Shown piece by piece: positions 22,801 through 36,200 of a DNA stretch of 64,000 bases. A model generated the notes under the pieces. The model worked only from the letters and a program-made list of their open reading frames with translations. It made no database searches and was not told the DNA's origin. Positions within the stretch are counted from its first letter, which is position 1; the number at the start of each line of letters is the position of its first letter. Made by a program: the position numbers and the translations under genes. The stretch is from Stomoxys calcitrans (lineage: Eukaryota > Arthropoda > Insecta > Diptera > Muscidae), in assembly GCF_963082655.1 (NCBI RefSeq), contig NC_081552.1, positions 5,766,648 through 5,830,647 on the forward strand, in the 5' to 3' direction.

Positions 22801-25800
22801 CGTACTTCATCAAATATGATGCGAATCGTAACGTAACTGTAAATGGGGAGCGCCACCGTGAGATGATATCCAACTTTTTTTTGGCCCAAACTGCAAGAAC
22901 TTGACTTGCATGACATATGGTTTTTTTGTAATTTTGTAATTTGTAAAAGAGGCGAGTTCGGTGAACATTTTATTTCACGTTCGGGACCGGTCAATTGGCC
23001 ACCTAGATCGGGCGATTTAAAGCCTTTAGACTATTTTTTGTGGGGCTATCTTAAAGCTCAATTGACGCATTGGAAGACAACATTGAAGCATTTATTTGTG
23101 AGATACCGTACGAAATGTTGGAAAGAGTATGCCCATATTGGACTAAGCACATGAACCATTTGAGGCGCAGTCACAGCCAACATTTGCATGAATGAATCAA
23201 TCCTCAAACATTAAATTATATGGACCGTACTATCGATTCATATAAAGAGTTCAGAATTTAATGTTTTTTTTTTTGAAAAACGGACGTTATCTCGTGGAGG
23301 CTAAACTTTTTGACTGTTGGACCAAAGATATTTTCCTTCCTTATTATCGCATTAAAATCTCACAGAATGGTTTTAATATCTTGGGCGGCGCAGCGTTCAT
23401 ATTCTCTCTCCCTCTCTCTATACGCTCGTAGAAAATATCTTTGGTCAATATTTCTATGAAATTTTCTCGAAAAGCACATCAAGATCAAATCTCTCGAATT
23501 TAAGGTGTTGGTAAAGATATTCTGGTTCCTTGTTGTAGATTACTTTGTGCAGAAGAAGTAAACATTTAGCATTCAGTAAGTTAGTAAATGACATATTTGG
23601 TATGCATATTGTGATAGGCTGACTTGTCGATTTTTGTAAAAAAAATTCATGCTAAATCGTTGTAAACCACTTTAAGCTTTTTGCTGGTGTCTGCCTCACA
23701 ATTTGCAAATATCTGGCATCCATATAACAATGTAGGAACTAAATAAGATTTTGCAAGTAGCATTCTTATGGTAAAGAGAATTGACAAGCGAACAGCCCAT
23801 AAATTTCGCAGCATTCCACAAATTTTGCCAACTGTTTCATTAACATGATTCATCCACATTGGGTTTGAATTGAAAATCAATCCTAAATTTGAGGCAATTT
23901 GAACACGAGCTACAATAGAGTTTCCAATTTTTACAGAAAAATCATCAGATTAGTTTTAGATGGATTTATGCATAATGTATTATTAGCAGCCCAAGAATGT
24001 AATGAGTTTAAATTAATGTTTATATTATCCACACATGTTTTAATATCAGGCAGTTTGCAGCTTGTTTATAGTTGGACATGTCAGGCAAGTCATTTATATC
24101 ATTGAGAATAAAAAGGACCAAGAATAGAGCCTTTAAGTACACCTTTAACGCCAGAAAGGGAGTTTGACCAACTATTGTTACAGAAAACTGACTGTTATCT
24201 TTGTGTTAGATATGAAGATATCAGTTTGCAAGCAGTCTCTGAAAAATTTAATAGTTTCAGAAGATTTTGGATAAGATTCCATTGCAGCATATTGTACGGC
24301 TTTAGACCATTGTTCAATGCTTTCTATTCAAAGAATATTATAGTAAACAAAATTTAAAAGTCAGCAAAAGAATATTAGGGCTAACAGTGTCAACGGCTTT
24401 GCTGTGATCCAAAAGAAGGAGGAGGGATATTTTTATACAAGTTTTGACGAAGGGTTTCAATTACATCAATCAGAACAGTGAAACAACTTATTATCTTTCT
24501 ATATCCAATTTGGCAGTTTGATAACAGATTTCGAAATATCAGAAAATGTTCAATTTGATTAGTCATTAGGCGTTCCAGTGCTCCATATATGGCAATAGGA
24601 CGGTAATCATTTTTTAATTTGCGTATGGCTATAATTTTTGCGGAAACGTTGATTTAGTTAACATTGTCTTAAATAAATCAACGTTTCCGGAAAAATTATA
24701 TATATTTTAAATATGGCAGAATCTTCGGTATAATTATTTTAATAGATCGTGGATTTATTTCATCAATTCCAATCGCATTAGATTTAATAGACAGAAAGCT
24801 GTGTATAGAACTTCAGTTTCATCTACACAGCGAAAAGAAAGGGGATTTTCAACAGTTACGATGCACATATTGTCAGTAGGAGTAACATTGTTTATCGAAA
24901 CAAAATGCTCATTTAATTAATTTACATTCTAGTTAGGTTCCAGTTGAGTATTGCGTTTGTGTCCAATGCCACTCCATTTGAAGAGGCTGTTGACAGCGTT
25001 CTGAAATGTGTTATGAAAATACAATGTCTTTGACTCAGTTATATAACAGCTCTTCAGCACTTTTAAAACGTTGATGCAATTGTGAGGTTTTATAGCGCTT
25101 CCCACGTCTATACGCAAAGTTTCATTAATCAATCAGATATCTTATTCGCTGGTTAAACCAAGGTGGTTGTGTATTTTAAATTTTTATTCTTTTTTCTGGT
25201 ACCCAATGATCATATATTGTACATATACTATTTTGAACTGTCATTATGTTAAGAGTATTTTAAATTTTTATTCTTTTTTCTGGTACCCAATGATCATATA
25301 TTGAACATATACTATTTTGAACTGTCATTATGTTAAGAGTTTTACAACGCATGAAAAATTTATTTTTTCTATTCATACAATATGACAAATTTACAAAAGC
25401 AAACAAACTATGTTCTGTTTTAATTATTCAATATAAAGTAGTATATTAGGTTGTTCATTCTCTTTCTTCAACACCGCCACTAGATTGCACTCCTAATCCC
25501 ATCGGATCACAGCAATGCTAGTGTCTTATTCTTTATAAAAGTTTTGTAAGGATATCGGCGACCATATCATAAGTGTTTATGTATTCGATAGCTATTTTTT
25601 TATCTTCGACTAATTCCCTCACAAAATGGTATTTTATATCAATATGTTTTAATCGAGCATGGTATGTGCTATTATGGGTCAAATTTATAGCACTTTTTTT
25701 GTCACATTTAATTTTGATGAAAAAAGAATTTCCCAATTCTTTGAACAAGGATCCCAACCATAATGCTTCTTGTGCAGATGCTGATACTGCCATATATTCT

Positions 25801-28800
25801 GCTTCAGTTGTTGATAACGCGGTGGTTGACTGTTTCTTTGAATTCCGGGAAATACTCCCATTTTGAAACATGAAAACGTATTCTGAAATAGACTTCCTTT
25901 CATCAAGGTCACCTGCCCAATCTGCATCAGAAAATCCTTGTAGATACTCATTATTGTCTTTTGAAAATTATAGCTTGTAATCCACTGTGCCTTTAAGGTA
26001 TCTCATAACACGTTTAACTGCTTCCCAGTGTGGTTTTCCATGATGATTGTTATATCTTGACAAAACCTCCACTGCGTATGATATATCTGGACGACAGACT
26101 TGTGCAGCACATGTCAAACCTTCTACAGCTTCTTGATACGGCACGTTACAAGGTTCACCCTCCTTTGATGAACACATATCCTTCGTTAGTTTTTGATTTA
26201 CATCCAATGGCGTAGAAACAGAATTGCAATTTTGCATATTAGACTTTTTCAATACGTTTTTGATATACAATTCTTGATCTATCCACAATTTTTCGTTTTC
26301 TCTATCTCTTGTGATTCTCATTCCCAGAATATAGTGCGCTTCACCAATATCTTTCATTTTGAAACTTTCTGATAATCTTTTCTTAATATTCATTTTAGAA
26401 TCGTTGTTGTTGGTAAAAATCAAAATATCGTCAACATATATTGCAACGTATGTTATTTCAAATTCATTTGATTTGTAGTAGATGCAAGGTTCGTTTTTAG
26501 ACTGAGTAAGACCAATTTCGTCTAACTTCTTATTCCAAATTCGACTAGCTTATTTAAGACCATATAACGATTTTCGTAGCTTACAAACTTTCCCATCGTT
26601 TTCTTTAAGGCCTTCCGGTATTTTCATATAAATTTCATCGCCCAAGTCGCTTTGAAGGAACGCCGTTACTACATCCATTTGGAACACATGTGGGCAGATG
26701 CACCCGAATCAAAAAATCAGTCATTGTTATTAAGATAACGTACCGAAAAACCTCCCATCGCTGAATTTCCACTCTCGTTTTTTTTTTAAATGTTTTCTTG
26801 ATTGACTTGCTAGGACATTTGGCAGCAATATGACCATATTGATTGCAATTGCAACATTTTGGTCCTTTGTTATTTTTTCCAACTCTCTTTTTGTTACCTG
26901 AAAGCGCCATTTCCTTTAATCTTAACATCCTGCAATATCTTTAGTTTTATGGCATCTCCCGTAATCTTAATACCTGTACTTTGGATTCCCATAATCATTG
27001 GCTTATACTCGTCAGGCAATCCAGCCAGAAGCATTGATCCAATCCATTCTTCATCCATATGAAGTCCAACAGCTCGTAATTTATGTGCGGAGTTGATTAT
27101 TTCATTTACATATTCTTTAACATTTGCGCATTCTTTCAATTTTGTTGAGCAGAATTTTTGAATTAATCCAACTCTCCTTACCAAACCATTGTCTTCATAA
27201 ACTGTGGCTAATGCAGTCCAAATTTCTTTCGCACTACCGCATTCTCGGATATGGGGATAAACAGATTTGTCAACCAATAAAATTAATTCCGCCTTTGCTT
27301 GGATATTCTTACCCCCTTTTTCTTCTGTGTCTTGAATGGATTTCCACAGACCTTTCATTTGGAAATATGCCTCAACTGCAAACTTCCAGTCTTCAAAGTT
27401 TTCACTTCCACAAAGTTTTTCCAATTGCATATTCGTTGCCATCTTGTGCTCAAGACCTTGTTATAAATTACAGAATTACCCTTATTTTCGATCTTAAAAC
27501 GCGGAAGGGCCTATAACCTGTTATTATGTTAAGAGTTTTACAACAAATGAAAAATTTATTTTTTCTATTCATACAATATGACAAATTTACAAAAGCAAAC
27601 AAACAATGTTTTGTTTTAATTATTCATATTCTGTTTTATATAGGGTTGTTCATTCTCTTTCTTCAACATGAATAAATGATATTTGTTCATCAACAGTGGC
27701 AAAATGATATATTATGTCCCACGGTACTTCATCAGTAAGGTTGTTGGGTAAATTACCGTTTATTTTCGTAAAATCACGGTAGGTAATTTTTTCATCTTGA
27801 TTGTTTATGCTTTGAAAATCCTGGTGCAGCAAATTGATCAAAAAGCAAAACACTGGACAAATGATTGACAAAATATATATCTAAAAGGCTGAATGAATGG
27901 CTCGAAAACTTGGTGGAAACGGATCTATTAGTCGGTACTAAACCTAAAAACTCCATCCAACTAAAAAGATGTTTCAGATAATATGGAATATTTTTGTTAG
28001 GTCTGTAGAAACAACCAATAAGGATTTTCTCATTTGAGTCACAGTTTATTTCCAGAAATAGGTATTCAATGCTGTCCCCTTGTAATGACATACATTTTAC
28101 AGTTGCATGAAGTCCTGATTTTTAAAATATATCAACGCCGCCACCATGAGTGCGCCTATCGGTTGTGAAAGTGTTATATCCTGATAAGGAAAATATAATG
28201 TCACATATTGTATTGTAGAATCAACAAAAGTGTCTCGAAATTCATCAATTTTATTGTTCAGACTTTGTGCGTCAAAATGCACAATTGTAATCCAGGCGTT
28301 CGGTTCTTAAGAATCCTTAACTGTATTTTGATATTATCTCTGGAACTGTAGACAGTGTCACTTAGCATTTATAATATGCCTTAAAGCAATGCCAATGGTA
28401 TGCGTAATAGTTTTAAGTGACGAGATCTATTAATAAAGCCTGATTCGATTATAGTTGAAATATTTTAATGAAAACACAGTAACATATATAAGAAAGAATT
28501 AAACAGAAATATAAAAATTTTATTTTATTAGATAAAAAGTAATACGGCTCCACAACATTTTAGGACTCAATATGAGCAAATGCTCTTTCAGGTGTTTCAC
28601 GAAAGAGATGGGTCAACTACTCTATGTTTTCAATTACTGTAGGGGAGTCAGAAACAGGCTGTCTAGCATATTGAAGAACGCGAAGCGAAAAAACAGAGCC
28701 AAAGTGTTTTTGTCAGTTAAGCTTGGTCAGGCTCTCATTTATATAAAATGGTTTGTTAGAGTCAAAACCTGCATGACTCAAAATTAAGTTCAACTAACAC

Positions 28801-31800
28801 GATTTCTGGAGTCTGGAGTCTGGCGAGTTATTTTGTCCACGAACATTGTTTAGACGGTAAATACGAGCTGTCGAGCTCGTAGCTCTAACCGTTGGGATCG
28901 CGAATGACTTCCAGTAACAATTTGTGCAAATTTGCACACATTTTAGAGTTCACTGATGGTACTTCAAACATAATGAGCTGTTTTTGTGTTTCTCAGAGTT
29001 TAGCTGTGTTTTAGATGTGCAATTTGTTTTGGTTTAGCACTTGGGATGGGTTTTCCTTTTGTTTTGAATATTTGATTTTTTTGTTGTTTTGCTTTCGTGT
29101 AAATAACAAGATATTGATTTACCAACCGAACAGATTTAACAGAAAATAAGCTTTAAAACACACTTTGACATGCTTTAAATAAATTACTTTTGAGGAGCGT
29201 TTTATAAGCACGTCTATACTCAAAAAGGACAATAAAAATTTTCTTGAAAAACATTTAATAAAATGTTTCTTGAAATCTTTATTTGTATAATTTCAATGAA
29301 ACTGTATCTCTAGACACAATTGTATTTAAATTTCTTTTTTTAATAAAATATTTTGTTTGCAAGTCTGGAATATTTTTATTATTTATAAACTAGCTGGACA
29401 GGACCCGCTCCGCTGCGCCTTCTTTTACTTTATATGGAACAAAATTTTCTTTTTAATATTTCTTTTCGACTATGAAAGAGCTTTTAGTGAAATACCATGC
29501 TACGAAAATAGTATATCGCTTGAAAAACAGTTTAGCAATATAAGTGCCTTTATTTGAATCCCATATGATCTTTATTGGTCTACGAATTTAATTTTGGATG
29601 TAAGATGCACTCCATTCTTTAAATACTTTATTTAAGCCCGATATTCTCATGATGTCTGATTTAGGGGTGTTTTCGGGGTGAGGTGGTTCCCCAGACACTT
29701 AGCCCTGAAAAAATATCAGCATCGTGCTTTTCTCTCAAATACCATTTATTTAAACCCCATATTGCCATTGTTTTAAGGGATTTTACAAGCTGAGGCGTCC
29801 CCCAAAAACATGGGCCCAAAATTGGTTATAAAATTCGTTTTCCAATTTCATATTCCTTTCATTCGAGCCATATATTGGCATGGTCGAAAAATTTTTACCC
29901 TTTGAGGGGTGTTTTGGGGAAGGGGTGATGCCCTAAATACATGGTCCTACATTTGGATATAAAATTCGTATTCTACTCCCAAATACCTTTATTTGAACTC
30001 CATATTGCGATGGTCAGTACAAAATTGCTGTTTGTGGGGTATTTGGGTAAAGGGGTAAACCCGCAGAAAATTGGTCCCAAAAATGGGTATCAATTCTTTT
30101 CTACCCCCAATACCTTTCATTAAAGCTCCACATTGCCATGGTCGGCAAATATGCCCGATTTAGGGGTATTTAGGGGATTGGGGTAGTCCTCCAATCACTC
30201 AGTGAATTGGCCTTGAAAATATATATCGGATTTGTGTTCTACTCTAAAAACCCTCTTATTTAAACCTCATATTGCAATAGTCAGCAAATACTTCCTATTT
30301 GGTTGGTGTTGTGGGGTGGCCCCACCCCCCCCCCCCCCCCTAAGTTTCCCATCCGAAATTTGGATACCAAATTTTTATTTTTAGGGTACTATATGAGAGC
30401 AGACAAAATTTCGCTTAAATCGCACCACCCGTCTCCGAGATCTGGCGTTTCTCAAAATTAGGGTAAGGGGGAGGGTCCGCCCCCTATCAGATATCAACAA
30501 AATTTCACCACGGGATCATTATGCACCACTTGCGAAAATTTCAAGAAAATCGGAACACACAAACAAAAAGAGTCAATAAGTGCAGATAAAAAGACATGTT
30601 TTGGAATGGAAACAAAAGCATTTGATAGTTGTCAAATTCCGCTCGCGGAACAATTAAAAATTTCAGCGACTATTCCGAAAGGAGAATAGAATACCAACCC
30701 TTATCGACCTGGTAAATTTAAACAGATGGTAGCTAGGCAAATTTATATAAGGTAAAGTCATTAGCCCAACAACAACGAAATCAATTATACATCCCTGTGG
30801 GAATGGTGGCGCAAATTGCCACTAGGTGGTCAAATTTCTTGGCACTTCTAATTAACATTTGTAACTCCACGAAATATTCATCTAAGACACCATAAAATAT
30901 ATATATTCTTGATCGTCATAACATTTTAATTCGATCTAGCCATGTCCGTTCGTCCGTCCTTCTGTCTGTCGAAAGCACGCTAATTTTCGAAGGAGTAAAG
31001 CTAACCGCTTGAAATTTTGCACAAATACAATACTTTTTAGTGTAGGTCGGTTGGGATTGTAAATGGGCAATATCGGTCCATGTTTTGATATAGCTGCCAT
31101 ATAAGCCGATCTTGATTTCTTAAGCCACTAGAGGGCAAAATTCTTATCCAATTTGGCTGAAATTTTGCATGAGGTGTTTTATTATGACTTCCAACAACTG
31201 TGCAGAGTATGGTTTAAATCGGTCTATTACCTGATATAGCAATCCCATGGCAGCCGGTTGTATGTACCGGATTGACCCGATGAATTCTTCATCGGCAAGG
31301 GCTGCCGCCTCAGTGTACAACAAACTACTACAACAACAAACCTGTACAATAGTAGTGGTGTAGGGTATAAATAAAACAAAATAAAAGTCTTTTAGCTTTT
31401 TTTATATAATTTTTGCCTAAAAATCGCACTCAGCTAAATTCGTTCATATCGAAGATAGCTGCCCATTTTACGTTTCAACCCCGAATCTGAATAAATTTCC
31501 GCAGAATAACACCCTTGCAGAAAAATGTTACAATTACTCCTAGTATATATGTGTATAAGTTTTTCTATTTGGGAATGGATTCTTAGATAAATAAAATAAA
31601 TAAATAATGAAAGTGTTCCGCCTTAGAAATATCTATGTAGGATATTTTTATCAAAATATATTTTAAATTAAAAACTTTCAAGAAAAACACCTTGTTGCCC
31701 TGCAATAATAAAACACTGAACATAATTTGTGTGGCAGGGAATATGTGAATAAAGACTGTAGTGTAGGGCAGGTGTCTTGTTTAACAAGACTTAAGAGTGA

Positions 31801-33252
31801 TTAAACTGCACATCTCTTGGGAAGCCCTATAATTATGTCCACAATTATACCCCATGTAAAATTGGTTATTTTTAAAAGATAAATGTTGTATGAGTCCAAT
31901 TGCTTATGAATAAATGAACATAAAAGCAAAAAGTACATGATACTTACAAACATCCAACCAGTGCTGTTTGGAGGGGTGCATTGATCCACTTAATACGTTT
32001 GTATGCTTCAAACTTTTCTATGCGTTCCATGATAAATGGCAATATCAACATACCAGGAGCAGCCATTGAAATACGAGATAAAACCACCTGACTGATGCCC
32101 TTGACAGCAGCTGTACGACTTTTTCCAACAATGTTGCCATTTTCATCTTTGACCTCGATACCATTGATAATTTCATTTTGGCGCATTAAAGGTATGTTGA
32201 CACAATTTGCAGCTGCCACAGCGGCGAAGGGCACAAAACGCTACGCAAAATTGCAATGAGATGTTATTTAGAGTTCGACCAAAGTTGGAAAATTGGTGGA
32301 AAATTACTTGGAAAATTGGTGGTGCGGTCCTTGTCCAATAGCCTTTAAGGCCAATGGCGGCTACTAGAGCCGAGCTAGTCGCCGATACATAGGACACTCC
32401 CAGCTGAGTAACTGTGGTCGGAGAATTTGCATTTCTATTAGTGTAGTTGACAACAGCATTGAACGATTGATTTACAAACTGCCAACAAACAACCGCTGGG
32501 ACAGTTCGATAGAAGGCCAACATGGCCCCCGTTATCAACATACCACCGGGCAGCTAAAAAGGAAATTGCCATTAATCTTAAATAAATCGAAAATAGTATG
32601 TGATTATGTTTCTATTAGATTGTCAATTGTTGGCATTAATCCAAATTCCAACACGCGAATTTTTTGTCGTCACTTAAATCAGAATAGCCCAAGTGCTAGA
32701 ATTCTTTGGCCAGAATCACGCGACTCTTAAACGAGCCCCCTTCACCAACACTTCACATAATGCACGTTCTTAATAAGCTTAACGAGAATGATTATTGCTC
32801 GTGGACTTAATGAATCAACAATGACGTCCAATTATTATTTCACAAAAGAGCAGACCACTAGGTGCTCTTAACTTACTTGGAAGCTCATGCGACCAGCAAA
32901 GTTTTGCAATTCACCAGTGTCTGGATGGAAAGCCGACTGATACAGTTTCATAGCATATTTGATTTTCTCAGGAGGCGTGTCCAACGCTTCCCCTTTCTTA
33001 TAGGATTCCACCAATTGTTTGGCCTCCAAAAGACGTTCATTGGACAGAACACATGTACGGGGATCTGTCATCCAAGCGAAATGCCGGAATCGACCCATAA
33101 ATGTGGACACATCGTATAGCGGCTTGTCGACATCAATGCGATCTGAAGCTGAATAAGCAAAAAAAAAAAAACCAAACGAATGAATGAAACCATAGCATTT
33201 TAATTATATACAAAATTAGGTAATAAAAAAATATTTTATATTAACCAGCCAT
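16880..33252 (-). CDS. Sfxn2: Sideroflexin-2 orthologue, six coding exons with a 14.8-kb transposon-filled intron
   Basis: Minus-strand exons: 33252-33246 (M A + 1 nt), 33148-32877, 32553-32308, 32240-31948, 17119-17072 and 16991-16880, each bounded by GT/AG in matching phase, total 978 nt = 325 aa. Landmarks: [20 protein letters not shown] | [74 protein letters not shown], then [15 protein letters not shown] and the final LEPEFYEE...VYFNKGL. The GRMSFQLPGGM and VYFNKGL end mark the SFXN2 subtype. Sideroflexins are multi-pass inner mitochondrial membrane proteins; SFXN1/3 carry serine, and SFXN2 is linked to iron/heme handling (family knowledge). Without the distal exons the frame stops at the donor site (TTGTAA), so the long intron is required. 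Confidence 0.9.
17480..17819. other. Unassigned sequence within the Sfxn2 intron
   Basis: A poly-T run (17499-17513) followed by moderately GC sequence with no clear frame (for example AAACGCACCAACCACTAAGG, CGTTTCGTCCTTGGGTTGG). It may be the 5' part of the jockey-like relic that starts to be readable at about 17820, but I cannot show this. Confidence 0.3.
17820..18079 (+). pseudogene. Jockey-like ORF1 (gag) fragment, split by copia
   Basis: Reads [15 protein letters not shown], a CCHC-like zinc knuckle with Tyr in place of the usual His, then FPPLRSG-like '[18 protein letters not shown]' and [15 protein letters not shown]. The frame is cut at 18079 by the copia element and resumes at 22262 ([13 protein letters not shown]), restoring Q-A-D-I-P-D-P when one copy of GATAT is removed. 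The relic was therefore in place before copia. Confidence 0.75.
18080..22261 (-). mobile_element. Full-length copia-type LTR retrotransposon with identical LTRs
   Basis: 4182 bp flanked by the 5-bp target duplication GATAT (18075-18079 and 22262-22266). The LTRs (18080-18241 and 22100-22261) are 162 bp, identical by eye, and begin TG and end CA. The primer-binding site GGTTATGGGCC lies immediately inside the 5' LTR (minus strand, 22099 downward). It matches the initiator-tRNA-Met-half priming known for Drosophila copia. The polypurine tract is GGGGG at 18246-18242 against the 3' LTR. One open frame spans the interior. Identical LTRs and an open frame indicate a recent insertion. Confidence 0.95.
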
Positions 33253-36200
33253 TTTTGTGGTAGTAGTTGTTGCTGTCTTTATGAGAGGGAGACCAAAACA
33301 AACACCAAATTAGAATAGCTTCTTTTTTGTGGGTTCTATCTGGATGTGGAGGAGAATTACGTAAGTTTCGACTTTTGTTGTTTTTTTCAAAACGATGCGA
33401 GAGACAAGTGGATGACTGCACTGGTTGGTCGACTGGTCGAGTCGTTTGTTGCCTCAGAACAGAAACAATAGCAGAGTAACGGCCAGAACGCAAACTTGTC
33501 CGTCTAGTTCAATTTCTAAATAGAAATAAGAAAACAAAATCGAAATTAGCCATCAACTGTTGTACACCACTATCAACCAACTAACTCTTCCTCTGGTACA
33601 AATACAATTAGCATCTGATTTTTTAGAAGAAATACAAAGAGAAACCAGAAAATCAAGAAAACATGTAATTCTTTTAGTGTTTCACTTTCACGTGCACATT
33701 GAAAGTGTATATGCTAAAAACAAAATAATATTTTTAAAACAATTTGTGACATTCTTTGGATACAGTCCAAAACACAATAACCAACAACACATCGCAGGTT
33801 TACCATTTGTTTTCTATTTCGGGTCGTAGTTTTTAAAGATCACAAACAGTAAGCACACTGCATTGTCTCTTTTTGCACTAATGGAACATTGTAAGCACAT
33901 TTTGTTTAATAAAAGTGAAAATAACAAATTACATTTGCACAAAATTACGTTACAACTTACCGCCGTTTGTGAAAGCGCTGTCTCTCTTCCGGTGAAAATT
34001 TTTGCAGTTCTTTGATTTGTTTTTTGTGTACGCGCATGTCTTTTCTCACAGCTGATTCGCAAATGGGTATGATGCCAGATCAATTTGCATTTGATATAAA
34101 AATTTTGGAGTGATTGGAATTTGTGTTCAAGCGCAGAATGCTGCTTTAGCGAACAGGGTGACATAATAGGCATTGGTGAATTTTTTCTAACAACTACAGC
34201 TGGCGAAATTTTCCGGGGCAGCCAAGACATTTATGTTACAACCGAAAAATTTACGGTTTGATGGCACTAAGATGTCAGATTTTTGTTTGCATTCTCTCTG
34301 TTGTCATCATGGTACAACTAAGTGGTGGCGTCATTAGCACAACAACAAAAAACTACCCCCAACGAAACTATTTTGGTTGGCAAATGTCGTAAATTGAAAT
34401 GTCAAAGTGGTTTTAGAAATAAATTTTGTTTTACAACAACTTATCGTTTACAAACGTCTTTTTTATTTGTATTTGTATCATTATAACACTGTTTTGTTGC
34501 TAATGTGTGGAATATCGGATCAAATAGAACATCTTTTTAAGATTTTAGAAAAATTCACAGCTGTGTTATCCAGTCTTTGACATTTAGATTTACTGCAAAA
34601 TCAGCTGTTCGCATGACCTCACCCTATAATATAATATAAGTGCATCCTGTGTTGTCATCTTCTTTCTCGCCTGTAAATGAATATATCTTGCTAGTAACAT
34701 ACACAAAATCAAAGTTGCACTAATCACTGATTTATTGTTGGGCAACTGCCCCTACCTGTAAATAAATATATCTTGAGTCTGGCACACCAAATAAACTAGC
34801 TGGTAACTCGGTAATGCCGGCGTCATGGGAATCTAGAAAAAGCTTTTTCAAATATTTCAAAGAAAATAAATATCAACATTTTCGAATAACGATACTCTTT
34901 TTCAGGGTAAATTCCTCAAAAAACCCTAGTGCGGATTTTAACCACGCTCGTCGCACATTCATAAATGATTCTGATCCTTCGTCGAATTTTTGCCGGCCGC
35001 TTTGAAATCAAGACGCCAAGGCAGCATCAAAAATAAAGCCGTCGTCTATCATATAAACCGACCTGGTTGTCTATAGTTACTGGTTTGTTATTTTGCAATT
35101 GTGAATTCCGCAAAAATTGAACATTAACAACTCACAAAAGTTCAATAAATTAAAAATTTAAAACAGGCCATCATTATGTAAAACCAAAGAATTTTCGAGA
35201 ATTTTAACGCAAACATTGGCATTAAATATCATTGCCTCGGAACGAAGAGTTTTGGCAGAATACGGAATCATCAAAAAGGATTATCCACGTACGTCGTGTT
35301 TTGAATCGGCAAGGGAATGGAAAAACTCGCCTGACAAGCTGGCCTACTACACCTACACATCACAAATTGTTCAATATTTACACCCAATAATTTATATACA
35401 TATGTACATATATTCGATGAATAATTAAGACTGAACAGCTTTAAAATGCAAAATCTGAAAGATTTGCTGCTGCGAGGATGTGGGTACCTCCTCCTTATAA
35501 GCATCACAACGAGTTCCATGCAATGTCATGGAACACATATATTGGCGGTATTGCCAAGTGTTTGGAAATCCCATTACTTATTTGGATATCAAATGATGCA
35601 ACAAATCATGGAACGGAGAAATTACTCGGTTACTTTAATAAGTCCGTACGAGGGTGGTGGCGGGGGCAAAGTACAGGCTCATGTACAAGATGCCCGCTTT
35701 AGGGAAATTAAGGTAGAAGGTTTGTTGGAGAATTGGTTAGAGATGGGTTTGACTTTTGACATTGATGAAATGCATGGAAAATCTGTAATGGAACACTTTA
35801 CACGCCTCATGTATGCTACCACCAGTAACACAGATACACTGTTGCAAAATCCCAAGGTGCGAGAATTATTGCAATCTCAACAAAAATACGATTTATTAGT
35901 GGTGGATTTATTTCTTAGCGATGCTTTATTGGGGTAAGAGGGTCTTAACTTAATCATCAATCACAAACTTTACTGTTATTGATTGCATTTTCTAGTTTAT
36001 CGTTTTTCTACCAAATACCTACTGTTGTCATAAGTCCTAGCGGTTCGAATACCTGGCTCAATCAACGTTTCGGCAATCCCCAGAATGCCGCCCTTGATCC
36101 TAGTAATTTTCTCCCCTATTCCAAGGATATGACTCTGTGGCAACGCAATATCAATACGCTGATGGCCATGTTCGAGAAACTTACATATTCCTTTTTCCAT

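Larger units (their letters stand above)
17120..31947 (-). other. Sfxn2 giant intron (GTAAGT...TTTTAG)
   Basis: Donor GTAAGT at 31947-31942, acceptor TTTTAG ending at 17120. The 14,828 bp hold two copia elements, two non-LTR relics, a mariner relic, LINE-end chimaeras and tandem repeats. Both copia elements are in the same orientation as the gene, so their poly(A) signals lie in sense to Sfxn2 transcription. The gene's other four introns are about 80 bp to 325 bp. Confidence 0.85.
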